A stretch of 64,000 nucleotides of DNA from Microbulbifer sp. MI-G (GCF_030440425.1 NZ_CP098023.1:981501-1045500); one strand, 5' to 3'; positions 42,518 to 53,300 are shown, numbered from the stretch's first letter. Notes: generated from the letters alone by a model not told the origin. Made by a program: numbers and translations.

Positions 42518-42849
42518 GGTGTCTTCCTTCCTTTTGTCTGAGGTTATTGGTGAGGGCATTCTACACGCGCTGAATGCCGGAATTAAGTCAGGGCAGCGGG
42601 ATAGAGGGAGGTTGGGACAATTTCCTAAAAGTCAAGGGGAGGGATTTTGTGCCGGCACTGCCCGACTGTCGTCTATTCTTACCATTGAGCGCTTACTTTT
42701 TCGTCAGTTTTTGGTATAACTGCCGTAGAATTCGACGAATCTGTCTCAAGTTGATTGGCATGAAACGATTGGTTGATCACGACTGGCTGGAGTGATGCCA
42801 GACTGACCAGTACTCGACCTACCTGACAAGTCACCGGGTGTAATGATCC

Positions 42850-43605
42850 ATGCAACGCAAAGAGCCCACACTGGACGGCAATGCCGCTATTGAACCATCA
42901 CTGGACCTCAAATCCTCAGAGCCGCGCGAACAGGTGCCTGAACCCCGGGTTATTGTGGAAAAGCACCGGAGCGGTTTCTCTTTCCTGGGCCTGTGCGCGC
43001 TGGTGCTCGCTTTGGGTGGGCTCGCTGCATCCGGCTTTCTCTACCAGCAGTGGCAGGCGGGGCGCACACAACTGACCAATGCAGAAAACCGCATCGCCGA
43101 TGCGGAAAATCGTATCGCTGAACTGGAGAAGCGCTTCAATCTGTCCGATGAGGAGTCCACAGCTTCTGTAGAGGTGTTAAATGCCAAGGCCAAGGAAAAT
43201 ACCTCTGAAATCCGCAAGCTTTGGGGTGTGGCCTACGATACCAACCGCAAGAGCATCGCCGCAAACAAGACGGCTGCGGCGGCCAACAAAAAACAGGTTG
43301 CAGCGCTCAATACGAAGCTGAACGGCCTCGGCGCCAGTGTGAAGAAGATTGCCGCAGTGGAATCTGCCCTGGCAGAGCTGCGCAAGAGCAACACCCAAAG
43401 CAAACGCGAGGTGGGTGATAAACTGTCGCGACTGGAGCGTCAGCTGGCATCGGTGCGCAGTGACCTGACCATGCGTGTCGGTGCCAACGAGGAGGCGGTG
43501 GAATCCATCGATGCCTATCGCCGCTCGGTCAACAAGGACCTGGTGCAACTGCGCGATGCCATTCGTTCTCTGCAGGCCAGTGAGCCGACGGCCTCCGCCA
43601 TGTAA
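42850..43605 (+). CDS. Single-pass coiled-coil membrane protein
   Basis: 251 aa. A ~40-residue polar N-terminus, one transmembrane helix (FSFLGLCALVLALGGLAASGF, ~44-64), then a long alpha-helical coiled coil with heptad-like AENRIADAENRIAELEKRF, many Lys/Ala/Asn (ANKTAAAANKKQVAALNTKL) and DKLSRLERQLASVRSDL. The layout resembles small inner-membrane proteins with periplasmic coiled coils, but I cannot name a family. It ends in a strong terminator and lies just upstream of fumarase. Confidence 0.75.
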   Translation: MQRKEPTLDGNAAIEPSLDLKSSEPREQVPEPRVIVEKHRSGFSFLGLCALVLALGGLAASGFLYQQWQAGRTQLTNAENRIADAENRIAELEKRFNLSDEESTASVEVLNAKAKENTSEIRKLWGVAYDTNRKSIAANKTAAAANKKQVAALNTKLNGLGASVKKIAAVESALAELRKSNTQSKREVGDKLSRLERQLASVRSDLTMRVGANEEAVESIDAYRRSVNKDLVQLRDAIRSLQASEPTASAM

Positions 43606-43625
43606 CCTGAAGCGGGACTTTTGAA

Positions 43626-43655
43626 AAGGGCGAACCCGGTGTTCGCCCTTTTTTA
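43626..43655 (+). terminator. Strong intrinsic terminator
   Basis: AAGGGCGAAC-CCGGT-GTTCGCCCTT followed by TTTTA, 20 bp past the coiled-coil gene. Confidence 0.88.
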
Positions 43656-43756
43656 TTGTCATTTATCCAGGTTGCTCAACCGAGCTCTCGGGCCGGGCCA
43701 AGACCTCTGTGTTTCGTGTAAAATCGCCGCCCTTGTGACATTAATCGGAGTTGGGT

Positions 43757-45265
43757 ATGACCACTATCTGCCAGGGTGATTTGATCGAAAGCGTGGCCGG
43801 CGCGCTGCAATTTATCTCTTACTATCACCCGCAAGACTTCATCCAGGCACTGGACAAAGCTTACCGGAAGGAGGCCAATCCGGCAGCTAGGGATGCCATG
43901 GCACAGATATTGATCAACTCGCGTATGTGTGCCGAAGGGCATCGCCCCATTTGCCAGGACACGGGTATTGTCACCGTGAAATTGAAAGTGGGGATGCATG
44001 TGCGCTGGGAAGCGGATATGAGTGTGGAGGATATGGTGAACGAGGGCGTGCGTCGCGCCTACCTCAATACCGGGAACCTGCTGCGGGCCTCTATTCTTGC
44101 GGACCCCGATGGTGAGCGCAGGAATACCGGTGACAATACCCCGGCTGTGATCCACTACGACATTGTGCCCGGTGATACCGTCGAGGTCTATGTGGCGGCC
44201 AAGGGTGGGGGCAGCGAGGCCAAGACCAAGTTTGCCATGTTGAACCCCTCCGACTCCGTGATTGACTGGGTATTGAAGATGGTGCCACAAATGGGTGCCG
44301 GTTGGTGCCCCCCTGGCATACTGGGGATAGGCATTGGCGGTACGGCGGAAAAAGCCATGCTGCTTGCAAAAGAATCTCTGCTCGATCCGATCGATATTCA
44401 GGACCTGCAGGAACGCGGTGCCGCCAACCGGGCCGAGGCGTTGCGCCTGGAACTGTATGATGCCGTGAACAAGCTGGGTATCGGTGCCCAGGGGCTCGGT
44501 GGGCTGACCACTGTCCTGGATGTCAAGGTCAAGGACTACCCAACCCATGCAGCCAATAAGGCGGTGGCAATTATTCCCAACTGTGCGGCTACCCGCCACA
44601 CCCACTTTACCCTGAATGGCAACGGCCCTGCGCACCAGACGCCGCCCAAGCTGGCAGACTGGCCGGAAATTATCCGTGAGGCAGGCGGCAACACCCGCCG
44701 GGTAAATCTGGATTTGGTGACTGCGGAGGAGGTACGGACCTGGCAACCCGGTGAAACCCTGTTGCTCAACGGAAAAATGCTCACAGGCCGTGATGCTGCC
44801 CATAAGAAGATGGTGGATATCCTCGCCAAAGGCGGGAAGCTGCCGGTGGACCTGGCTGGTCGTTTTATTTACTACGTGGGCCCGGTGGATCCGGTGCGCG
44901 ATGAAGTGGTCGGCCCCGCAGGCCCCACCACTGCCACACGTATGGATAAATTTACCCGCACAATGCTTGAGGAAACCGGACTACAGGGCATGATTGGTAA
45001 AGCGGAGCGCGGTCCTATGGCGATTGAAGCCATCCGCGATAACCGTGCAGTTTACCTGATGGCTGTGGGCGGTGCCGCCTATCTTGTGGCCCAGGCGATC
45101 AAGGCGGCCAGGGTCGTTGCCTTTCCCGAGTTGGGTATGGAAGCCATTTATGAATTTGAAGTGGAAGAGATGCCGGTGACAGTGGCGGTAGACAGCCGGG
45201 GTGAGTCGGTTCACACCACAGGCCCACTGATCTGGAAGGCCAAGATTGAAGGAGGCCTGGTGTAA
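43757..45265 (+). CDS. fumA: Class I fumarate hydratase
   Basis: 502 aa from ATG 43757 with CGGAGTTGGGT upstream (a TTG at 43751 is in frame). Class I [4Fe-4S] fumarases interconvert fumarate and malate. Seen: GHRPICQDTGIVTVKLKVGM (first cluster Cys), VAAKGGGSEAKTKFAML, MGAGWCPPGILGIGIGGTAEKAM (second Cys), IPNCAATRHTHF (third Cys), and the C-terminal domain GKLPVDLAGRFIYYVGPVDP...GPTTATRMDKF. It is oxygen-sensitive by family. Not linked to other TCA genes. Confidence 0.95.
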   Translation: MTTICQGDLIESVAGALQFISYYHPQDFIQALDKAYRKEANPAARDAMAQILINSRMCAEGHRPICQDTGIVTVKLKVGMHVRWEADMSVEDMVNEGVRRAYLNTGNLLRASILADPDGERRNTGDNTPAVIHYDIVPGDTVEVYVAAKGGGSEAKTKFAMLNPSDSVIDWVLKMVPQMGAGWCPPGILGIGIGGTAEKAMLLAKESLLDPIDIQDLQERGAANRAEALRLELYDAVNKLGIGAQGLGGLTTVLDVKVKDYPTHAANKAVAIIPNCAATRHTHFTLNGNGPAHQTPPKLADWPEIIREAGGNTRRVNLDLVTAEEVRTWQPGETLLLNGKMLTGRDAAHKKMVDILAKGGKLPVDLAGRFIYYVGPVDPVRDEVVGPAGPTTATRMDKFTRTMLEETGLQGMIGKAERGPMAIEAIRDNRAVYLMAVGGAAYLVAQAIKAARVVAFPELGMEAIYEFEVEEMPVTVAVDSRGESVHTTGPLIWKAKIEGGLV

Positions 45266-45685
45266 ACGCAGCATCTCCTGAGAGAGTTCGGCTCTTCAGG
45301 ATGTTTGGCCTTTCCCCGGGGGTATTCGCAGAGCTTGTGTATTTTTTTGGCTTTCAAAGGCAGGCGGAGAGACTCCCTGCCCAGTATCAAGCACTGGGCC
45401 TAATACTGAATACTGATTCCCGCAGTGACTGGCGAAGTGGTCTGATTTTTCAGCCAGGTACAGTGCAAGTGTTCTTTCCCCGGTCGGTGTGAGGCGGCCA
45501 GGGGCTTTGGACAAATTGATCGCTACCAGGTCGAAGGCCGGCTTAAATGGAGGGACCAGGCTCTTATTGTCCCTGTCCATCAAACCACAACGCCCTTTTC
45601 GGTGGCGGCATCATTAAAAAGAGCTTCTCAACTCTTCCATTCGTCAATTAAGATTGCATCATGACAAGAAAAAGAGGGGTGGGGC
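45266..45685. other. Gap after fumA without recognisable gene
   Basis: 420 bp. At 45278-45303 an imperfect hairpin (TCCTGA...TCAGGA with an internal GAG/CTC) lies right after fumA and could be its terminator, though the T-run is poor. Frames on either strand (e.g. 45296-45583 minus) match nothing known and look like chance. Confidence 0.4.
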
Positions 45686-46372
45686 ATGTTGCAATTGCAT
45701 GATGTGATTACTTTCAGGAAGCGATACAGAGAGGCGGTTCGCAGCCATTATAACGGCTGGTTCCACCTGACAGCCATTGTGTTGATCTGTTTGGGAGTTT
45801 CTGGTTACTGTATTGTTCTGGTAGATGCACTGAGACTTGGGGAGCTTCTGGCCGTTCCTCTGGGTATTCTCCTCTACAACTTTATGGAATATGCTGCCCA
45901 CCGTTGGGCAGGACATAAAAAACAAAAGCTGACCCGATTGTTTTACAACCGACACACCGGTGATCACCACAGCTTTTATTCTCCGCCGTTGCTGTCTTTT
46001 GCGTCTTCGCGGGACTGGCGTATCGTTCTATTCCCAACCTATTTAAGTGCTTTTTTGGCTTTTATTCTCGCCCCGTTTTGTGGATATCTTCTGGCGTCTC
46101 TGTTCTCAGTGAACGCGGGCTATATCCTGGCGGCAGTCATAGTCCTGAGTCACCTGGGTTACGAAGTGCTGCACTTGGCTTATCACCAGCCCGAAGGACA
46201 CTGGTTTCACAACGTACCGGGGTTGCGGGAGTTGGCCCATTTGCATCGGATTCACCATCGTCGGGAGTTGATGAAAACCAGCAATTTTAATTTGACCCTT
46301 CCCCTGTTTGATCTCCTGCTGGGTACCTTTCACTGGGAGCCCAGGGATACCTTTGATGGCCCTGGCAAGTAA
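45686..46372 (+). CDS. Fatty-acid hydroxylase / sterol desaturase-superfamily membrane protein
   Basis: 228 aa, about four membrane helices. His clusters of the diiron superfamily: EYAAHRWAGHKKQKLTRLFYNRHTGDHHSF, HLGYEVLHLAYHQPEGHWFH and LAHLHRIHHRRELMKTSNFN, the HxxxH/HxxHH pattern. Such enzymes hydroxylate or desaturate lipids in the inner membrane. It starts at ATG 45686 after AGAGGGGTGGGGC. The substrate cannot be told. Confidence 0.85.
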   Translation: MLQLHDVITFRKRYREAVRSHYNGWFHLTAIVLICLGVSGYCIVLVDALRLGELLAVPLGILLYNFMEYAAHRWAGHKKQKLTRLFYNRHTGDHHSFYSPPLLSFASSRDWRIVLFPTYLSAFLAFILAPFCGYLLASLFSVNAGYILAAVIVLSHLGYEVLHLAYHQPEGHWFHNVPGLRELAHLHRIHHRRELMKTSNFNLTLPLFDLLLGTFHWEPRDTFDGPGK

Positions 46373-46735
46373 AGCTCCGCTGACAGGGTATCACTCGGTT
46401 TCCTCAAAGTGCCTGCTTCTCTTTTATAGGTTCAACAGTGATGGAAAAACACTGTTGGTATATTGCCCTTTTCTTGTCGAATCGCTGGCTATTCGCCACG
46501 CATGTCATATTCAAATTGAACCGGATCTACCTGTGACAGATACTGTGATTCTTGAGGGCGCGGTGGCACTGAATGTCCCGGTACCCCAGCGCTAATCGCA
46601 TGCAGTGCCACATTGGTGCCATAAAACCGTATAAAATGCGTTTTTAGGGTGCACGCTTGTTTCACTGAAGTCGCCCGGTTAGAGTGGTGCCCAGATAAAA
46701 CAAGGGATAATAAGCCAGGTTTTGAGGAAACATCC
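46373..46735. other. Gap with an 8-bp inverted repeat
   Basis: 363 bp without recognisable gene. CAACAGTG (46433-46440) and CACTGTTG (46450-46457) form a hairpin with a 9-bp loop, ~60 bp after the hydroxylase stop; it may be a terminator or operator. A TATAAA-like element (46631-46636) may serve the phhB promoter. Confidence 0.4.
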
Positions 46736-47080
46736 ATGACCGAATTAGCTCAACAACAATGTGAAGCCTGCCGCGCCGATGCACCGCTTGTCAGTGACGA
46801 TGAACTGCCAGGATTATTGCGACAGATCCCCGACTGGTCGCCGATCACCCGAGATGGAATCCTGCAGCTGGAGCGTGTATTCAAGTTTCGCAATTTCAAA
46901 CAGGCACTGGCATTTACCAACCGGGTTGGCGCCATTGCCGAAGAAGTGGGGCACCACCCGGCGCTGTTGACCGAGTGGGGCAAAGTGACCGTGACCTGGT
47001 GGAGCCACGAAGCTAAGGGCCTGCACAAGAATGATTTTATTATGGCCGCACGCACGGATCAGCAAGTGGACGCGGAATAG
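46736..47080 (+). CDS. phhB: Pterin-4a-carbinolamine dehydratase
   Basis: 114 aa from ATG 46736 with GAGGAAACATCC upstream. PCD/DCoH marks: [29 protein letters not shown], then [33 protein letters not shown]. The EVGHHP and [14 protein letters not shown] boxes hold the catalytic histidines. It dehydrates 4a-hydroxytetrahydrobiopterin, recycling the cofactor of phenylalanine hydroxylase. phhA is not adjacent. Confidence 0.93.
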   Translation: MTELAQQQCEACRADAPLVSDDELPGLLRQIPDWSPITRDGILQLERVFKFRNFKQALAFTNRVGAIAEEVGHHPALLTEWGKVTVTWWSHEAKGLHKNDFIMAARTDQQVDAE

Positions 47081-47204
47081 GTAAAGCCCTCAGCTATCAA
47101 TGCAGTAGTGAAATGATCTTCCTGCCTGTGCTCAGCTCTTTTGACCGGAAAGTGGCACAGAGCAGTTCTGTGCCGGCTTGATGCCGGCAGGAAGGAGGCG
47201 CAGG

Positions 47205-47672
47205 TTGTCTGAGTACACTTCCAAAGTTGTCTGGCAGCGCGGTGGCCAGACCTTCACCGATAACCAATACAGTCGCGCGCACACTTGGCGGTTTGATGGC
47301 GGCGTGTCAGTGCCCGCTTCCTCCTCCCCGCAGGTGGTCCCGCTCCCCTATTCGGTGGCGGAGCATGTCGATCCTGAAGAAGCCTTTGTAGCGGCACTCT
47401 CCAGCTGCCACATGCTGTTTTTCCTCGCCATGGCGGCCAAGCGGGATTTTGTGGTGGATACGTACCGGGATGAAGCGGTGGGCGTGATGGGTACGATTGC
47501 GGCAGGCAGAATGGGCGTCACACAGGTCACGCTGCACCCTCGAGCGCTTTTCTCCGGGGACAAACAGCCCACCAGGGCGCAGTTGGAAAAAATGCACCAC
47601 CTGGCCCACAAGCAGTGCTTTATTGCCAACTCCGTTAAGACTGAGGTGGTCATTGAGATATGCGCGTTTTGA
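47205..47672 (+). CDS. OsmC-family peroxiredoxin-like protein
   Basis: 155 aa. I place the start at TTG 47205 (MSEYTSKVVWQRGGQTFTDN) because AAGGAGGCGCAGG lies right before it; the frame extends to 47178. OsmC/Ohr fold: HVDPEEAFVAALSSCHMLFFLAMAAKRDF with the peroxidatic Cys, and KMHHLAHKQCFIANSVKTEVVIE with the second Cys. Such proteins reduce organic hydroperoxides using dihydrolipoamide or similar. It is convergent with the AraC gene. Confidence 0.88.
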   Translation: MSEYTSKVVWQRGGQTFTDNQYSRAHTWRFDGGVSVPASSSPQVVPLPYSVAEHVDPEEAFVAALSSCHMLFFLAMAAKRDFVVDTYRDEAVGVMGTIAAGRMGVTQVTLHPRALFSGDKQPTRAQLEKMHHLAHKQCFIANSVKTEVVIEICAF

Positions 47673-47733
47673 GCCCAAGTTTGAATCACCACAATACCGT
47701 GTTTGCCCAGCAGCGGTTCACAGCCTGAACGGG

Positions 47734-48633
47734 CTATTTGCACTCCTGTTTGCGGTATTGGCCCGGTGAACACCCGGTTACCTGTTTGAATGCCTTTCGG
47801 AAAGCGGCTTCAGATTGATAGCCGGCTTCTTCAGCAATAGCCGCAATACTGCGCTGGCTGGTCAAGAGGCACTCCTGTGCCCCGCGCATACGCCATTGCG
47901 TCAGGTATTGCATCGGGGTGATATTGACCAGATCGCGGAAGCGGTTGACAAAGGCTGTTCTGCCCATGGCAACGGCATGTGCAAGACTATCGAGCGTCCA
48001 GGGTTTTTCCGGCTCATTGTGTATCAGGTTAAGGGCTTTGCCGATTTTCGGATCTGCCAATGCGCCCAACAAGCCGTGCTGTTCTGTTCGGTGCATTTGC
48101 AGGCGCAAGACCTCGATAAACAGCAGGTAAGCCAGGTGATTCGCCGCAGCGAAACAGCCCATCTCCCGTGTCTGAAGTTCATTGATTAATAGATCGACAA
48201 TGGTGCGGATTTGAGGCTGGCAACTCTGTACTTGAAAATCCAGAATGACGGCAGGTGGCATGGCATCCAGCAATGGCCAGGCAATGCGGCTGCTGAATTC
48301 GAAAAAGCCACAGACCATGTTGGCAGACGCTGCCTGCTGCTGGTCGATCGGTTGATTGACTTGTTCCTCAGGGGGGGTTTTCGATTCGCTCGACATCACA
48401 TGCTGGTGGTCATAGGGAAACAACACCAGATCACCGGCTGTCAACAGAGTTGGCTCCTGCTCAGGTCGATGTAGCCAGGCCTTGCCCAATGTCAGCAGAT
48501 GAAACGGCATACGCCGTGAACCCGAGGTATCAATCGCCCAGTGGCCACAAAAATCCCCATGGGCATAGACATCCACCTTCAATCCAAGGCCCTGCAGAAT
48601 TTTGCTCAAGGCATCCTTGTTATCCAGATACAT
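47734..48633 (-). CDS. AraC-family regulator with cupin sensor domain
   Basis: 299 aa. The N-terminal cupin-like ligand domain (~1-170: WAIDTSGSRRMPFHLLTLGK, LTAGDLVLFPYDHQHVM) belongs to the cupin_6/AraC-binding group. The C-terminal double helix-turn-helix covers ~200-297 (WTLDSLAHAVAMGRTAFVNRFRDLVNITPMQYLTQWRMRGAQ and SIAAIAEEAGYQSEAAFRKAFKQVTGCSPGQYR). It is divergent from the small cupredoxin-like gene at 48783, a likely target. Effector unknown. Confidence 0.9.
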   Translation of the reverse strand: MYLDNKDALSKILQGLGLKVDVYAHGDFCGHWAIDTSGSRRMPFHLLTLGKAWLHRPEQEPTLLTAGDLVLFPYDHQHVMSSESKTPPEEQVNQPIDQQQAASANMVCGFFEFSSRIAWPLLDAMPPAVILDFQVQSCQPQIRTIVDLLINELQTREMGCFAAANHLAYLLFIEVLRLQMHRTEQHGLLGALADPKIGKALNLIHNEPEKPWTLDSLAHAVAMGRTAFVNRFRDLVNITPMQYLTQWRMRGAQECLLTSQRSIAAIAEEAGYQSEAAFRKAFKQVTGCSPGQYRKQECK

Positions 48634-48663
48634 AACAGCCCTATAACCAGTAAAGAGTTAAGT

Positions 48664-48711
48664 ATGTACTATTTGATCGAAATTATGAACAAAAAGGCAT
48701 ATTAAGTACAT
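48664..48711. promoter_or_regulatory. Inverted repeat in the araC-type/cupredoxin intergenic region
   Basis: ATGTACT (48664-48670) mirrors AGTACAT (48705-48711) across 34 bp of AT-rich DNA, ~70 bp before the ATG at 48783. It is a candidate AraC-type operator pair. Confidence 0.3.
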
Positions 48712-48782
48712 CTTTCTCTACTTTATAGTCTACTTCGCAACCTGGTTGCTAACACAGATCTAACATTTTGGAGTGATGAATC

Positions 48783-49175
48783 ATGTTAATCAGAAAGACC
48801 TTAGCCCTGTTCATTCTGGCCACCGGGCTTTTGATGGCTGCGGTAGGTTTTGCCGGTACGCCGCAAAAAAATAGTGAAGGTGTGACCGTGATCCACCTTG
48901 ATGAATACAATGGCTATTTTGAGGCGAAGGAAACCGTAGCGGGTTTGAAAGCCGGTGAGTACGAATTCGTTGTTACCAATAAAGCCAATAAGCTGGTGGG
49001 GTTCCAAATCCAGAATTATAAAACTCATGCCAGGTTAGACATGTTTCCGCTGGAGCCGGGTGAGACACGCACCGCGCGGGTTACCGTTACTGAGGATGGT
49101 GTCCGTTTCCGCTGCCCCATCAACCCGACTCCCTGGTACGACCTGGATGTTATCTCACCGGCGGAATCCTCATAA
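48783..49175 (+). CDS. Small periplasmic cupredoxin-like protein
   Basis: 130 aa with a signal peptide (~1-24, ending GFAGT). The mature ~105 residues are beta-rich: VTVIHLDEYNGYFEAKETVAGLKAGEYEFVVTNKANKLVGFQIQN and a final GVRFRCPINPTPWYDLDV. This resembles EfeO/cupredoxin_1-type folds, but a full copper-site set (His/Cys/Met/His) is not obvious: one Cys only, and His only in HLD and THARLD. So metal binding is unproven. It is divergent from the AraC regulator. Confidence 0.6.
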   Translation: MLIRKTLALFILATGLLMAAVGFAGTPQKNSEGVTVIHLDEYNGYFEAKETVAGLKAGEYEFVVTNKANKLVGFQIQNYKTHARLDMFPLEPGETRTARVTVTEDGVRFRCPINPTPWYDLDVISPAESS

Positions 49176-49595
49176 ACCGCAATAGAGGCTGAATGGATTC
49201 GATAGGAAGAGAGATACCGGTCTAACTTGCTGATATCTATGACATCGGCTGCCCAAGTGGCAGCCGCTGGTCCGCCTATGATGACCAGACAATGGCATGC
49301 CGCGCCCGCCTGCAATCGTACTCCCGCAAAAACACCGCTCATGACTGTCCTGCCTGTACAGACCCTGCCCGCCAGTATGAATCAACCGATATAGCCAGGA
49401 CAGAAAGCCCCAGCAGGAGGATTATTAAAGGATTTATATGGAGATTTGCAACTGAACGGGACATTCACCTGTCTGCAGGATTGACAGCACGCCCGACCGG
49501 TATGCGGGCCGAAAAGTACTGGGTGCATGCACTGGCCACAGCCTTGCCGGCGCGGGATAATAAGCCCGGAGCAATCCCATCAAAACGGAGACCGG
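49176..49595. other. Gap without recognisable gene
   Basis: 420 bp between the cupredoxin-like gene and the carbonic anhydrase. A minus-strand frame (49025-49342) overlaps the cupredoxin gene and starts with a leader-like stretch, but it is more likely chance. I see no clear terminator or promoter. Confidence 0.4.
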
Positions 49596-50132
49596 ATGCT
49601 GTACAGTTTGGGGAATCAACAACCACTTTTGGTAGGTGAAGGTCACTATATCGCCCCCGGTGCTCATATCATCGGCGATGTGCGCATGCTCAGGCACAGT
49701 TCGGTGTGGTTTAATGCGGTGGTGCGTGGGGACTGTGCATCGATCACGATCGGTGAATACAGCAATGTACAGGACGGCGCGGTACTTCACGCCGACCCCG
49801 GCAGTCCGCTGACGGTGGGTAGCGGAGTCACTGTCGGTCACAAGGCGATGCTGCACGGCTGTGACATCGGCGACTACAGCCTGGTAGGGATCAATGCGGT
49901 GGTGTTGAACCGGGCCGTGATCGGCAGGTATTGTATTATTGGCGCCAATACGCTGGTCTCCGAGGATACCGTGGTGCCTGACTATTCTATGGTAGTGGGC
50001 TCGCCCGGCAAGGTGGTGAAGGCCCTGGATCAAGGCATCGGCGAGTTGCTCAAAGCCAGCAGTGATCACTATGTGGCGAATGGCAAATACTTTGCCGAGC
50101 AGTTGGTACCCCTTGGGGCTGAAGATGTGTAA
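49596..50132 (+). CDS. yrdA: Gamma-class carbonic anhydrase family protein (YrdA-like)
   Basis: 178 aa from ATG 49596 with AACGGAGACCGG upstream. A left-handed beta-helix of hexapeptide repeats: [65 protein letters not shown]. Zinc-type histidines sit at [14 protein letters not shown]. Then the acyl-helix C-terminus [21 protein letters not shown]. Activity as carbonic anhydrase is not assured in YrdA-type members. The stop overlaps the next gene's start by 8 nt. Confidence 0.9.
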   Translation: MLYSLGNQQPLLVGEGHYIAPGAHIIGDVRMLRHSSVWFNAVVRGDCASITIGEYSNVQDGAVLHADPGSPLTVGSGVTVGHKAMLHGCDIGDYSLVGINAVVLNRAVIGRYCIIGANTLVSEDTVVPDYSMVVGSPGKVVKALDQGIGELLKASSDHYVANGKYFAEQLVPLGAEDV

Positions 50133-50340
50133 ACAACCGGTAACAACCCCTGTAGCAGCACAGCACCCGGTCCAGTCCCCCTGTATTTCCGTATGTGCCC
50201 TCAATGCCGAGGACATCTGTGAGGGTTGTTTTCGCAGCGCGGAAGAGATCAGTCGCTGGGGTGTCATGAATAACGGTGAGCGCCGTAGAGTGCTGAAGCG
50301 CTGCACCGAGCGGGCACGGCAGATGGGCCGTATTTGGTAA
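50125..50340 (+). CDS. DUF1289 small cysteine-rich protein
   Basis: 71 aa from ATG 50125, overlapping yrdA by 8 nt (translational coupling). DUF1289 signature [28 protein letters not shown]: four Cys in C-x3-C...C-x2-C, a probable Fe-S or zinc site. This family is often a small Fe-S-binding protein partnered with metabolic genes. Function here is unknown. Confidence 0.88.
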   Translation: MCKQPVTTPVAAQHPVQSPCISVCALNAEDICEGCFRSAEEISRWGVMNNGERRRVLKRCTERARQMGRIW

Positions 50341-50397
50341 TTAATCGAATGTGCCCTGCCGGATCCAAGCGCCACAGGGCCCTGAGTAAACGCACAC

Positions 50398-53300
50398 ATG
50401 ACCCAATCTTTTGTCCACTTAAGAATCCACTCTGAATTTTCCCTGATGGATGGCCTGGTGCGTATCAAGCCCGCCATTGCCCGCGCCCGGGAGCTGGAGA
50501 TGCCGGCTTTGGCATTGACTGATCAGTGCAACCTGTACGGCCAGATAAAATTTTACCGGGCCTGTCTCAGCGCCGGTATCAAGCCGGTGACCGGGGCGGA
50601 TTTCTGGCTGAGCGAAGGCGGCGAAGGCAAGCCTACGCTGTTCACCCTCTACGCCATGAATGGCGACGGTTATCGCAATATCATTGCGCTGATTTCCCGC
50701 GCCTGGATGGAGGGGCAGTATCATGGGAATGCCTATGTAAAGCGCGAGTGGGTGCGGGAGTACAGTGCGGGCGTGTTGATGCTGTCCGGCGCCAAGTATG
50801 GTGACGTTGGGCGCGCCCTGGTTGCCGGGCGCCGCACCCAGGCGAAGGAGTTGGCAGGGGAGTGGGCGGCGCTGTTCCCCGATCGCTATTATCTGGAGCT
50901 GCAGCGCACCGGTCGTGCCGGCGACGAAGAGTACCTGCACGCAGCAGTGGATCTGGCCCAGGCAATGAATCTGCCGGTGGTGGCCACCAACGATGTGCGC
51001 TTTATGGCTGAGAGTGAGTTCGAGGCCCATGAAGTACGTGTGTGTATCCACGAGGGGCGCACTCTCGACGATCCGCGCCGGGAGCGCCGTTATTCCGCCG
51101 AGCAGTATTTTCGTACGCCCGAGGAGATGTGGTCGCTGTTCAGCGATATTCCCGAAGCGCTGCAGAACACTGTTGAAATCGCCAGGCGCTGCTCCGCGCC
51201 GATTCAGCTGGGCAAGTACTTCCTGCCGGAATACCCGATTCCCGAGGGCATGAGCGAAGACCAGTTCTTTGAAAAAATCTCCAAAGAGGGCCTGGAAAAG
51301 CGCCTGGAAAAAACCCTGGACCGCTTTGCCCCAGAGTATACCGAGCGGCGCAGGGTTTATGAGGAACGCTTGCGCTTTGAACTCGACATCATTATCCAGA
51401 TGGGTTTTCCGGGCTACTTCCTGATCGTGATGGATTTTATCCAGTGGGCCAAGGATCACGATATTCCGGTGGGTCCGGGAAGGGGTTCCGGTGCCGGCTC
51501 TCTGGTGGCTTATGCACTGGATATCACCGACCTGGACCCGCTGCAGTACGATCTGCTGTTTGAGCGATTCCTCAACCCGGAGCGGATTTCCATGCCCGAC
51601 TTCGATATCGACTTCTGTATGGAGAAGCGGGATCGGGTGATCGGCTATGTGGCCGACAACTATGGCCGCCAGGCGGTAAGCCAGATCATCACTTTTGGCA
51701 CCATGGCCGCGAAGGCCGTGGTACGCGATGTGGCGCGGGTGCAGGGCAAGTCCTACGGCCTTGCCGACAAGCTGTCGAAAATGATTCCGCCGGATGTAGG
51801 GATGACGCTCAAGAAAGCCTATGACCAGGAAGATGTGCTGTGTGAGTTTCTCAAAAGCGACGAGGAGGGCCAGGAAATTTGGGAGATGGCCCTGCAACTC
51901 GAAGGGGTTTCGCGCAATGTGGGCAAGCACGCAGGGGGGGTGGTAATCGCACCTACCAAGCTTACGGACTTTGCCCCGCTCTATTGTGATGAAACCGGGG
52001 CGGGCCTGGTCACACAGTTCGATAAAAACGATGTGGAGGATGCGGGGCTTGTCAAGTTTGACTTTCTCGGCCTGCGTACCCTGACCATTATCGACTGGGC
52101 TGTGCATATGGTAGATAAGCAGCGCAGTCGCGACGGGCTGGAGCCGCTGGATATCGCCGCGCTGCCACTGGACGATGAAAAAACCTTCAAAATGCTCAAG
52201 CGGGCCGAGACGATTGCGGTGTTTCAGCTGGAATCCCGCGGTATGAAGGATTTGATCAAGCGCCTGCAGCCTGACAACCTGGAGGACATGATTGCACTGG
52301 TGGCTCTGTTTCGTCCGGGCCCTTTGCAGTCCGGTATGGTGGACGATTTTATCAACCGCAAACATGGCCGCGCCCAGGTGGCCTATCCGGATGCCAAATA
52401 CCAGCATGAGAAACTAAAGCCCATTCTGGAGCCCACCTACGGCGTGATCGTCTACCAGGAACAGGTCATGCAGATCGCCCAGGAACTGGCGGGCTACACG
52501 CTCGGTGGTGCGGATCTGTTGCGCCGCGCCATGGGTAAGAAGAAACCGGAGGAAATGGCCAAGCAGCGCGCTGTTTTTGAAAGCGGTGCCAAAGCCCAGG
52601 GCATCGATCCCACCCTGGCAATGAAAATCTTTGACCTGGTGGAGAAGTTCGCAGGCTACGGATTTAACAAATCCCACTCTGCCGCCTACGCCCTGGTATC
52701 CTACCAGACCGCCTGGTTGAAAGCGCACTATCCGGCCCAGTTTATGGCGGCCACTATGTCCTCGGATATGGACAAAACCGACAAGGTGGTGACCTTTATC
52801 GAGGAGTGCAGGGCCATGGGGCTGACCCTGGTACCCCCGGATGTGAACCTGGGTAGCTTCCAGTTTTCAGTGGATATGGATAACCGGATTATTTACGGTC
52901 TCGGTGCCATAAAAGGGCTCGGTGAGGGCCCGATTGAAACGATAATCGCCGCGCGGGAGCGGGGAGGACCTTTTATCAACCTGTTTGATTTTTGTGCCCG
53001 TATAGACCCGCGCAAGGTGAACAAGCGCGCGATGGAAGCGCTGGTACGCTCCGGTGCTCTGGATAGTATCGGTCCGGATTCTGGCGATCGGGAGGACCTG
53101 GATTACGCCCGTGCGGTGCTGTTTAACGCCCTGGATGAAGCGACCAAAGCCGCGGAGCAGCAGACCGCCAATGCCAATGCCGGCATGATGGACCTGTTCG
53201 GGGAACTGGTACCTCAGAGCGCCGACGGGGATGTATATGAGGATTTTCGCCGCACCCGCTGTTGGAGTATTCGCGAGCGTCTAGAGGGTGAGAAAAATAC

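Noticed and set aside
45296..45583. Minus-strand 95-aa frame after fumA
   Set aside because: Composition and lack of any motif look like chance; it lies in a probable terminator region.
49025..49342. Minus-strand 105-aa frame with a leader-like start
   Set aside because: It overlaps the cupredoxin-like gene by 150 bp and has no recognisable domain.
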